From Datura wrightii (lineage: Eukaryota; Streptophyta; Magnoliopsida; Solanales; Solanaceae), in NCBI GenBank assembly GCA_035772735.1, contig JASDFA010000018.1:64138001-64202000 (forward strand): 64,000 bases of DNA. Direction: 5' to 3'. Every line of letters begins with the position of its first letter. The stretch's first letter is position 1. The translations under genes and the position numbers were made by a program. The notes below the pieces were generated by a model that saw only the letters and a program-made list of their open reading frames with translations, was not told the origin of the DNA and searched no databases. Shown here piece by piece: positions 45,849 to 55,508 of the stretch.

Positions 45849-46116
45849 TTTTTATTTTACCCAGGTGTGGTACACCGGCTGGAGATCTTTTTATTTACCC
45901 CGGTGTGGTACATCGGTAGGAGATATTTTTATTTTACCCCGGTGTGGTACATCGGCTGGAGATATTTTTATTTTACCCCGATGTGGTGCATTGGCTGGAG
46001 ATATTTTTATTTTACCTCGGTGTGGTACACCGGCTGGAGATCTTTTTATTTTACCACGATGTGGTACACCGGCGAGAGATATTTTTATTTTACCCCGGTG
46101 TGGTACACCGGCTGGA
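45849..46116 (+). repeat. 39-base minisatellite, seven units, in LTR J
   Basis: TGTGG cores start at 45866, 45904, 45943, 45982, 46021, 46060 and 46099. The unit has TTTTTATTTTACCCCGG, TGTGGTACACCGG and CTGGAGATA. Inside each unit CCGGTGT and ACACCGG form an inverted pair around GGT. Since 39 is a multiple of 3, several frames stay open (45829-46271); these are not genes. Confidence 0.92.
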
Positions 46117-46923
46117 CGAATTTTATATATGGATTGACGGTTGGCTGGTCGCTGGCATTACGTTATAGTTTCTTTCTTGTGCATTTCTTAATTGCATTTT
46201 CATCTCATTATAGAGTTATTATCAGGTTTCAGTTTTCAGGATTCCAGGTTGTTACCATTCCTTATTCCTAGTTTAGTTATCTTGAGTTCAGTTATGTTAT
46301 AGTAAGTTGTTATCAATTACATGATGCAGAGTTCTAGGTTATATTTATCCTTTATATGTTTATGTGCTAAGTTAGTTATTATAGGATTGTTATCTCATGG
46401 TTATAGTTTCAGCCTTACATACTAATACATTTCATTCGTACTGACGTCCCCTTTCTTGGGGACCTGCGTTCATGCCGCGGTTGCAAGTAAAGGTTAGGAT
46501 GGCCAGTTGAGTATCAGTTCGTGAGATCAATAGATGGTTGGTATGGTCCTTTATTCTTGGAACTAGGGCTTAGTTATGTATGCTTGAGTTTTGAGATGCA
46601 GTTATGGGTAGGTCGGAGCCCTATTCCGACCATCAGTTAGTTTAATATTTAGAGGCTTTTTGGACTTAGCATGTATAGTGTTATTCAGTTTGTGGCCTCG
46701 TCGGCATATTGCTGCTTGGTTTAGCACACTAATTTCCTTGGTTGCATTTCGATTGTTTACCCCATAATGTTGAGACCTTATGGGTCCAGTTTATTCTTTA
46801 GTTGATTGTGATAGGTTTCCTGGATGGCCTAAGTGTTACAGTTACAGATGTCATATAGTCGGATTCTCGATTAATCATGAATTGAGTGCCAGTTGCGCCC
46901 TACCCCAATTTTGGGGTGTGACA

Positions 46924-47565
46924 CAAATGGCACCGTTCAAGCCTCTCTAGTGGCAGAGATGTACATCGCCCATTCGATGGTTTGAGGTTGGTGAGGCAGC
47001 TATGATAGGGCCAGATTCGATTCATGAGGCTACGGTGAAGGTTTAGTTGATAAGGAACAAGATGAAAACCGCTCAGAGTCATCAAAAGTCATATGTTGAT
47101 GTAAGGAGGAGAGAGTTGGAGTTTTAGGTGGACGATTGGGTATTTCTGAAGGTGTCTCCCATGAAGGGAGTCATGCGGTTCGGAAAGAAAGAAAAACTTA
47201 GTCCCCGCTATATTGGTCCCTACCGGGTTATGAAAAGAGTTGGTAAGGTAGCGTATGAGTTGGACTTGCCATCAGAGTTATCTTCAGTTCATCTCATCTT
47301 TCATGTATTGCTCATGAAGAAATGCTTGGGAGACCCAGCTGTAGTAGTTTCGATGGAAAGTGTTGGTGTGAGTGATAGCCTCAGCTATGAGGAAATTCCA
47401 ATTGCATTCTTGGATCGTCAGGTTCGGAGGTTGAGGAACAAAGAGGTAGCTTCACTAAAGGTGTTATGGAGAAATCAGCATGTTAAGGGAGCTATGTGGG
47501 AAGTGGAAGCTGCTATGATGGCTAAATACCTTCACCTATTCCCTACCGACTTAGTTTCAGTTTGA
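46924..47565 (+). pseudogene. Integrase C-terminus of element H, after solo LTR J
   Basis: It continues the H integrase from 46929 (MAPFKPL in frame with the SSIQ end before J) and EVGEAAMIGPDSIHEATVKV. A 145-residue open stretch follows (47128-47565): VDDWVFLKVSPMKGVMRFGK, LSPRYIGPYRVMKRVGKVAY and HVLLMKKCLGDP. A tail RRLRNKEVASLKVLWRNQHV…AMWEVEAAMMAKY is typical of chromovirus integrase C-termini. Stops lie in the first part. Confidence 0.85.
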
Positions 47566-47796
47566 GGTACTAGTTTTTTCCCTAATTCTTTAATCAGTTT
47601 CCATGTTCAGTTTATGTGCACAAGTTTGATTTATGTTATGATAGATGTATGTGATGTCTGAATTCGGTTTAGCTATGTAGTTCTTTTTGGAAGTAGTCAT
47701 TCCACCAGTTTTCGATTTAAATGATTAGTATTTGAATATGACAATTACATGTTTCTATTTTCTGCTTGTTTCCTATATTCGAGGACGAATGATCTT

Positions 47797-47806
47797 AAGG
47801 GGGAGA
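47797..47806 (+). other. Polypurine tract of element H
   Basis: AAGGGGGAGA lies three bases before the 3' LTR, after the conserved GAGGACGAATGATCTT tail. Confidence 0.7.
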
Positions 47807-47809
47807 TAT

Positions 47810-49795
47810 TATAATACTCCAAAAGTGCCAGGAGTAGACCAGGAAGCTAAAAGTTGAAAACTGCTAAAACTAGGAAAACATCATAGAACGGGCCATGTAA
47901 CGACTCGTGGTAATCGTGGTGAGGGAAGCCTAGGTGGCAGTGGAGACGACGGACGACACAATGACTCGTTGTTCGAGACAATGAGCCATTGCTAGCAGGC
48001 ATTTTAGGAGGTTGGGTTCAGCAGATGGGCTATAATGGGTCGTCCAATGATCATTGTGAGGAAACAACCCGTGGTTACCGATCGTTGGTTGGTTACCAAG
48101 ATTTCCAGTGTATTTGATGGATCTAGGCCATGACTCATTGGAAGAAACCACAAGGCATGGTGAGGCTCGTGGTAAGCAGGTTCAGATTTTTGTAAAGGGG
48201 CAATAATGGTTGATGTAACGATCCATTGTTTTAGAGGACGAGTCGTCTTGTCCGTTTGTTGTTCAATTCTGGAGGCAAGTCTCAGCAGTGCAAACGACGA
48301 GAAACACAATGGGTCGTCGTTCGTTCCAACGACCCATTGGTTCCATCCCGTTGGTCCAATATGGACAGTTTTCTAGGCAAATTCATTAAAGGAATGTTTG
48401 ACTTTTCTATGCTATGAGACCTTAAACTACGTCGTTTTAGCTAATGGAAGGTGAGTTTTAGGGGGATAATTTATTCTAAGTCCCCATTCATGAATGCAAG
48501 AGTATATAGAGGTGATCATAAGGTGATTCAAAGCTTTTCTCTTCAAATCCTTCCAATTTCCTCTTGGGTAATCAAAGATTTGGTGGAATCAATCCCTTCC
48601 AGGTATGTAGGGTTATGAGTGGGTGTTTCATTCCTCACCCATGCCCAAGTCTCTAGTTAAGTATGAGAATTTCCAATAATCAAGTTATGGGGTTATTACC
48701 CAAATGCAAAATTCTTCAATTTCTATACATGGATATGACTAGATTATGTTTATATGGATGAATTATAAAGCTTGGGCAGATTTTAAATTATTTTCAATCA
48801 AAATTGTGTTTTTTAAATTCTAAAAATTAAGTGTCCATGGATGAGAAGTTCATGAAAGAAGGGAATGATGATGAATGTATGATGATGATGAGATTTGATG
48901 ATAAAAAGCATTTTTCTAAAGCGACCCATGATTATGATATTGTTTTCAAAATGAACTGAGTAGATCCAAGCATGATAAAGTTTTGGGAAAGGCCCTTATA
49001 TAGTGTATGATGATGTAGTATATCTAAAGTAAGATTACCACATGGTTTTGGAGTAGATGCTCCCACTTATATTTGAGCTTGTGGTATTCTTGAAAGTAAA
49101 GCTTCTCATATGCATGAATTCATAATTGAGATGTATGTTATAATTGAGCTTCGTTTTCATACGATGTTAGTTCTATGCATGATTGCATTATTGAGCTTTG
49201 TCAAATGACAATGTTGAGCTTCGTTTCATAAGATGTTGAGTTTAAGCATGATATCATTGTTGAGCTTCGTCAATAGATGATGTTGAACTTTTTAATATAC
49301 GATGTAGAGAATTCCATGTTTTTGGAGAAGAGTCTAGCACCGAGCGGGCTAAGGGTCGATTACCCTGTGCCCCAGAACTACGCGCCAACGTAGGTCGATA
49401 CTATTATGTTATTGGGACCTCTCTCGTGAGTTGTCCCCATCCCTAATGGCCCATGAACTTGATATCAATATCATGGTAGCATCCTTATCCCTGGCAAGGT
49501 TTTGGACAGCTCTGCCCACTTAAGTGTAATAGTCGGGACCACATAAGCTCTATCATGGTATGTCGGTTAAGTGTCGAATTTCCCATTGTCTATATGATTC
49601 AGATTTGCTTATTCATGCTCATGATTATTATTTTAAACATCCATGTATTAAAAGCAAGGTTTGATTCATTGTTTAGCTTTTCTATAAATGTCACACTCGA
49701 GCTTTGAGTCATTCGAGTCAGTTATGATGTTATGAAGCTATGCATGTTCACATTGTGAAAAGATTACGATTTCAGAATTAATGCATGCAATCTTT
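47810..49795 (+). repeat. 3' LTR of element H, part before C
   Basis: Starts TATAATACTCC (TG changed to TA) and follows the 5' LTR to about 49795. A motif block of ACGACTCGT/ACGAGTCGT-type sequence is at about 47895-48360. The rest is at 62096-62610. Confidence 0.88.
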
Positions 49796-51411
49796 TTATA
49801 TTCCATGATTTTACGGCACTTTTGATGCTTAAAACCAAGAAATTATGCATATTCCGGGTATGTTTATATAGGTATGATGTGTTTTGGGTTTAATGTTTAA
49901 GGAAAACTAGTTTGGAAGTGAATTGGGAAAATTTATGCTAAAAATAACTAAAATGGTGACCGCTAGGCACTTCACGAGTCATTGGCAAGAAGCACGACTC
50001 GTTGCTGAAGACATGGGCAAAAGATGAATTTTAAAGATGCATGACAGTGTACTTGTCGGGTTGAGGGAACGACTCGTTACATCTGGTAACGAGTCGTGAA
50101 GTCAGTCGTGAAGACTAAGAGAGAAAGTCATGCCAAAGTAACCAATGGAATTGACGACAGACTTAACGAGTCATTAGTTGACTAAATGACTCGTTGGCAG
50201 ATCACTGGGACCAACTGTAAGGTGCACTGGTGCTTTGAAAGAGTTAGACCACAAGGGGCCTAATAGCTCGTGCCCAGGCACAACGAGTCATTAGGTGACC
50301 CATTGTCACAACTGGGTATATTGATGAGGACGACTATTTTTAGCAAGGAAAGACTTGTTAGAGGACCCAACGAATCGTCACCAAGCCTGTGGCCACTGCC
50401 GACCTGGTTTCCAGTTTTTATTAGGAAAAGATTTTCTTGAAACTATAAATACATAGTTTAGGTTTATTTTCGTAGAGAAGCATATTATTATTATTTTTCA
50501 AGTAGGATTTTGGTGTTGGCCTATTATTCTTGGATCAAGAAACAATGTTTATAATTTTGTTCTTGAATTTGAGGATCAAAAGCAACATTGGAATTTATTA
50601 ATCAACTTTGGAGTTTTATTCAATCTAGTTGGTTTTTCTTCTACGATAAATTGTAAGTTGCAATTATGATTTATTCAATATTTTGTGATTGTGATCATGC
50701 AAACGTGAGTAGCTAAACCCATAACTAGGGTTGTGGGAAATAAGATGAATTAATGCACATAGGTAAAATACTTAGTGATTCTTGAACGGGGTTTAACACA
50801 TTTATTGTTTTTCCCTTCGTTTTGATTGATTCTTGACGATTGCAAATGTTAGGAATTGCCTTATTCTTACTTACTGGAACGAGGAGGTAATGAATGGGAA
50901 AAGGGATTAAAAATGGAGCTTTGAGGATTAAAAAGGGCTATCAACCATCATCTAATAGCTTGAACTTGTCTGGGGATAGCTAATCAAATATTAAGTGTAA
51001 GGGTCAATTAAAAGTACACCTGCATATGGACCAAGTTGCGTGGTGATAATCATCTAAATAGGGGACCAACCATTTAGGTGAACCTAACTTACCAATATTC
51101 CATATTGAACACCAGAATAGATCACTAGTGTATAAGCCTTGTGGTTATGATGTCTTAGGAAACGCAGTCCTAGTCAAGTCATTAATTGAATACAAACTGA
51201 ATTTGATCTAAGCATTCAGTAGTTTCACTTTTGTTTATTATTCTATTTCTTTCCCCATTATGAAATAAGTAACTCAATAGTAACAACTATTCGCATTAGC
51301 TTAAGTTCTTACCATATTCCCTGTGGGATCGACCTTAACCTTTGTTGGGTTCTATATTTTACAATCGATCGCTTAATATCTCAATTGCGAGGTGTAATTT
51401 GGGCGACATCA
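49796..51411 (+). repeat. 5' LTR of element C
   Basis: The start is diverged (TTATATTCCATGATTTTACGG against TGATGTGCAGTGATTTT at 59299). It ends GGGCGACATCA. The ACGAGTCGT block is at about 49968-50390 and TATAAATA at 50444-50451. Confidence 0.85.
50444..50451 (+). promoter_or_regulatory. TATA box of the C 5' LTR
   Basis: TATAAATA about 55 bases after the GC-rich block. The same sequence is at 59944-59951 in the 3' LTR. Confidence 0.55.
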
Positions 51412-51416
51412 AATTT

Positions 51417-51433
51417 TGGTGCCATTGCCGGGG
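51417..51433 (+). other. Primer-binding site, tRNA-Asp type (element C)
   Basis: TGGTGCCATTGCCGGGG begins five bases after the LTR end and pairs with the tRNA-Asp 3' end with two mismatches. Confidence 0.8.
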
Positions 51434-51541
51434 AATACGGCTAAATCTTTTGTTAATTGTGTTTGATTTACTATTGGTTCTTATTTATTTTTTATTTTTT
51501 ATTTTGTTGTTTTGGTTGCTTAACAGGTCTTAGGTTTGTGC

Positions 51542-53600
51542 ATGCCCGATACTAGAAGCCAAGGAAACCCCTGGTTCCAATTGATCACGAACTTGAGCAG
51601 ACGTTAAGAAACCTCAGAAGAATGTCCAACATTCAAGAGCAGGAAACCAAGGACCAAGCCACAGTGAGAATGTTGGCTGAAAAACAAGCTTGGGATAGAG
51701 ATCATGAGTTAGCTAGAATAGCTGAAGAGCAATGTCTAGGTGCAGAAGCAGAGCGAGCTAGATGACACAGAGGTCTAGAACACCAGGTTCATCGGTATTT
51801 TGATGAGGAGGATGATCCCGATATTGACGAAGCCGGTGTCACTGGAGCTACAGTCCCTCCTCCCTTTCCTACTAGAGAAAAGTTTGATATTATGAGTGCG
51901 ATGATCCAACTGCTCAATTTGAAAGGAATATTTGCGGGTCATGCATCCAATGATGCCCACAGTCACTTGAAAATTTTTGTGGGTATATGTAAGGCATATA
52001 AACTACTAGGAGTGAGCCAGGACGTAATCAGACTGAGGTTATTTCCCTTCTAACTAGGGAGTGAGGCAACAATGTGGTTGGTTGAGCTGCCAAATGATTC
52101 CATCACTACTTGGGGAGAACTTAAGAGAGCTTTTCTTGAAAGGTTCTTCCTACCTTCCAAAGAGCTGCAGTTGAAAGATGAAATATATAACTTTAGACAA
52201 CTAAATGCAGAGGCACTTCACGAGACCTGGCTTCTTTTCAACAAAAAGCTCAGAAGGGTGCCAAATCATAGGATTCTGGATGATATATTGTTAGAGATCT
52301 TCTATAGGTCTCTGAATGCCAAAACCAAGGCGGTGGCTGATACCGTCTTTGGAGGAACCTTCATGAGGCACACTTATGCAGAGGCTGCAGAGCTGCTAGA
52401 CAGAATCACCAAAATCAACCAAGCTTGGCACATTAGAGAGTCGGAGATTTCAGTTGGTTCTTATGCGGTTGGTATGTCTGCTGAACAGAGGAGAAAAGAT
52501 GAGGAGCGTGATCAAGATATTGCAGAAATAAAGACCACTACGGGGTTGCTTGCCAAGCACTTGATTGGAGTCGGAGCAGAAAAAGTGAATGCTATGGGTT
52601 CTCAAGGCAAGGCCCCAAGAAATGACGGATGTGAATCTGAGTCTAATGAGGAAGCTAACTGTTTGAATGATCAGAGGGTGGGTTATTGAACCAACACCCA
52701 AGGGTCTAACCAAGACTGTTGGCATCAAGGTTAAGGGAACCACGGTCGGAACTTTTACAAGGATAATAATTACAACTGGGGCTAATACCAAGATATTAGA
52801 GACTGGAAGAAGAGCGAGGAGTTCAAAAATGATAGAAGCGGTATGTATGTTCCCCTAAGAAACTGTGAGTCAGATTCTAGTGGTTCAGGGGTTGAGGACA
52901 TGCTCTCCAAAGTAATCAAGCAGATGGAGACAATAGATAGCCACTTTAAGGAGCTCCACACTGATATTTTCGGTTTAAATCAAAAGGTGGAGTCACATAC
53001 CGTGGAGATCAGGTAGATTGAGCAGCAGATGCTTTAGATGTCTGTTGCAATGAATCAAAGGCAGAAAGGCACACTTCCCATCAATATGATGCAAAATTTT
53101 AAAAATAACAGTCATTGCATGGCGGTCACTACTAGGAGCGGGAAGGCCACAATTGATCCTCCAAGGTCGGTTGTAATTAAGGAGTCAGAAAAGCCCGTAT
53201 TTATGAATGATGATAGTGTAGTGGATTTCAAAGATCAAACTTTGGTTGGAGATTCAGATGTGAAAACTGCTCCAAGTAATGCAAAGGAGCAAGGAGCTGC
53301 CCATGGGAAGGAGAAAGAGGCACAACAAAAACTTACATCGGTCCCTAGACCTCCTCCTCATTATCCACAATGTTTGAAGAAGAAAGCAGAAGATGGGAAG
53401 TATCAAAAGTTTATCTTTATGCTTAAGCAGTTGTCGGTGAACATCTTATTAGTTGCGGCACTTGAACAGATGACCGGATATTCCAAATTCATGAAGGACC
53501 TCGTTACCAGAAAAAGGACTGTAGGTTTAAAAGCTGCCAAATTTGCACTACTGTGGTGCCATAACTACACGGCTCCTAACTCAAAAGAAGGAAGACCCAG
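51542..53600 (+). pseudogene. gag of element C
   Basis: The ATG at 51542 begins MPDTRSQGNPWFQLI and meets a stop near 51606. The capsid part is clear: FPTREKFDIMS…, then the open stretch 52072-52689 with WLVELPNDSITTWGELKRAF, RQLNAEALHETWLLFNKKLR and AVADTVFGGTFMRHTYAEAA. Later parts are TTRSGKATIDP (about 53128) and a Pro/Lys-rich linker YPQCLKKKAEDGKYQKF leading to protease. It is broken by stops, including one at 52687, and frame changes. Confidence 0.85.
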
Positions 53601-53979
53601 GTGCGTTTACTATACCTTGCACCATTGGGGATGTTGAGTTTGCAAGGGCGCTTTGTGACTTGGGAGCTAGCATAAATTTGATGCCCCGCTAGAAGTATTC
53701 AAAGAGTTAGGATTGGGAACCCCCACACCGACTACTATGTGGCTACTGATGGCTGAAAGAATCGTTAAAAAACCTGAGGGGATTTTATTTGATGTACTTG
53801 TCAAGGTGGACAAATTTATATTCCAAGCAGACTTCATAATTCTGGACTACGAAGTCAATTATGATCTCCCCATCATTTTGGTTCCACCATTCCTTGCAAC
53901 AGATAGGGCCCTAGTAGATGTGGAGGCAGGCCAGTTAAAAATTCTGGTTGAACAAAGAAGAGGTCACCTTCAACAATAG
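53590..53979 (+). pseudogene. Aspartic protease region of element C
   Basis: Reads FTIPCTIGDVEFARALCDLG and ASINLMP with the catalytic DLGAS loop intact, followed after a frame change by a stretch (53713-53979) with FILDYEV-like and LPIILVPPFLATDRALVDVE segments. The usual LGRP is LVPP. No pol follows: the hairpin module begins within about 100 bases. Confidence 0.82.
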
Positions 53980-54074
53980 TTGAACCATGAAATAGCCAAG
54001 GGAATTCAGCATAGTCACAACACTGGAGGACGAAGATAAATTACTTGACGAATTCTGAGTAGTCAAGAGACTTG

Positions 54075-54120
54075 CATTGTGCCGCGATGTTAAATCAGGC
54101 GATGCATGGAAGGAAACCCA
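54075..54120 (+). other. Double-hairpin module of element C, first copy
   Basis: CATTGTGCCGCGATGTTAAA then ATCAGGCG and CATGGAAGGAAACCCATG. The second stem reads CATGG/CCATG where the second copy has CTTGGG/CCCAAG: the T-A pair is replaced by A-T. Confidence 0.65.
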
Positions 54121-54158
54121 TGAAGGTGTTTTGGTGAAGTTTGAGTAGCCAAAACACC

Positions 54159-54208
54159 CACGTCGTGCCGCGACATTAAATCAAGCGCTTCTTGGGAGGC
54201 AACCCAAG
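54159..54208 (+). other. Double-hairpin module of element C, second copy
   Basis: ACGTCGTGCCGCGACATT (stem GTCG/CGAC) followed after ATCAAGCGCTT by CTTGGGAGGCAACCCAAG (6-bp stem). It is the cleanest copy in the window, about 85 bases after the first. Confidence 0.75.
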
Positions 54209-54319
54209 TTGTAAATGTAAGAAATATATATTGTGTACGTTGTTGATGGGTGTAAGTGATTAAGATGGAAGATTTGAAGTTGGAACCAAAATCTGGAACT
54301 TCAGTTCTGGTGCAAAAAG

Positions 54320-54740
54320 TCACAGAACGAGTCGTCATTTGACCTAACGACTCGTTCAATCAAATCATGAAGAGAACTGTAGAAAACAGGGGAGCAATGG
54401 GTGACTCAATGATTCATTTCTCAAAGAAACGAACCGTGAGGTCCTCCGTCATGTACACTGGGTAAAACTCAGAATCAAAAGGAAAAGGGTGACAATGGCT
54501 CACTCAACGAATCATTAGGAGTCCAAATGATTCGTTAGGTGACCCGTCTTGAAGATGCACTAGTCCAAGGACCGCGACTCAGGCCACGAATCGTTGGGTG
54601 ACACCACGAATCGTTGCTTGATTCATTAGGTCCTAGGTAAGTTTGTTGATCTAGTCATGACACGAAAGGGCATAACGATTCATTTAAGCACTTAATGAAT
54701 CGTCATACTGGCAATTATAAGTTTTTATGAACATATCTGA
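54320..54740 (+). promoter_or_regulatory. Internal ACGAGTCGT block of element C, first cluster
   Basis: ACGAGTCGTCATTTGACCTA, ACGACTCGTTC, AACGAATCATTAGG, CACGAATCGTTGGGTGAC and others recur here. They share vocabulary with the C LTR (49968-50390). The block stands upstream of the ORF3 leader. Confidence 0.6.
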
Positions 54741-55508
54741 CCTGACCCATGACTGAAATTAGGGTATAATTTTAACTTAGGCATATTAAACCCGATTCCT
54801 TTAGCTTTCAAACTCTTCCTAAGCTTAAAGCCAGCACCCCAAAAACTTCAAATTTCCCTCGTCTTCTTCCTCTCGAAACCCATTGAGCAATACTAAAGCT
54901 GCACTCCATCTTCATCTAGCATCTTGTCAGTAATCTTTCCCACTAAATTGTGAATACTTTTGCATTTAAAAAAGAATGTTGGTGACCCATGTTTTGATGA
55001 ACTTGCAAGGGGCTAATAAAATGTTATCTGCGTTTCGATTTTTGCCCCATAAAGAGAATAAACCCTAGGAAGGTTTAAATAAAGAAATTGCAATTGAATA
55101 CACTTGGGTTGGTCTGAGAATGTGATGATTTTGTGCTTGTGGAACTAAAACTGTAAGTTGTAGATGAAGATGAATGAATGGGTGAAATGAAACTCTTGAG
55201 CACGAGCTACATCATGAGTCGTTGGTTCACCAAACGACTCGTTGTGTAGCTCATCCTGAGTGGAAAAATTAAACCACTAAGGCAGTGTATCTAACGATTT
55301 GTTGCCTTTGGTAACGACTCGTAAGGACCAGTCGTCAAGTACACTGGCTCAACATGAAGGAATACTAGCTTGTGATAACGAGGGACCTCACGAGTCATTA
55401 CTAGTGGCAACGACTCATTTAGTCACTTGTCAGGACCACTGGGCACCAGCTAAACAATGTTTTTTGTTTCATCTCATCTTGCACACTAACACTGTTTCCA
55501 TAGGTACA
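54741..55508 (+). promoter_or_regulatory. Leader and probable intron before ORF3 of element C
   Basis: A TATAATTTTAA at 54765 and a pyrimidine-rich leader (54800-54880) precede a donor TCA|GTAATC at 54930. The acceptor TTTCCATAG ends at 55503 and the ATG follows after five bases, as in A. A second cluster of ACGACTCGT motifs lies inside the intron (about 55205-55435). The frame at 55299-55508 is intronic. Splicing is inferred. Confidence 0.45.

Larger units (their letters stand above)
42513..46923 (+). repeat. Solo LTR J, about 4.4 kb, in the integrase of H
   Basis: Starts TGTTACAACCC and ends GGGTGTGACA. It is flanked by CAAAT at 42508-42512 and 46924-46928, and H's integrase reading resumes right after. 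No internal domains, primer site or second LTR are present, so it is probably a single LTR left by recombination between two LTRs. It holds a short GC block (about 42830-42860), an AT microsatellite (44420-44445) and a 39-base minisatellite. No gene supported. Confidence 0.82.

Noticed and set aside
45829..46271. Overlapping reading frames of 74-134 residues with a repeated peptide
   Set aside because: They come from the 39-base minisatellite, whose length is a multiple of three. Three frames are open at once and no start context or domain supports a protein.
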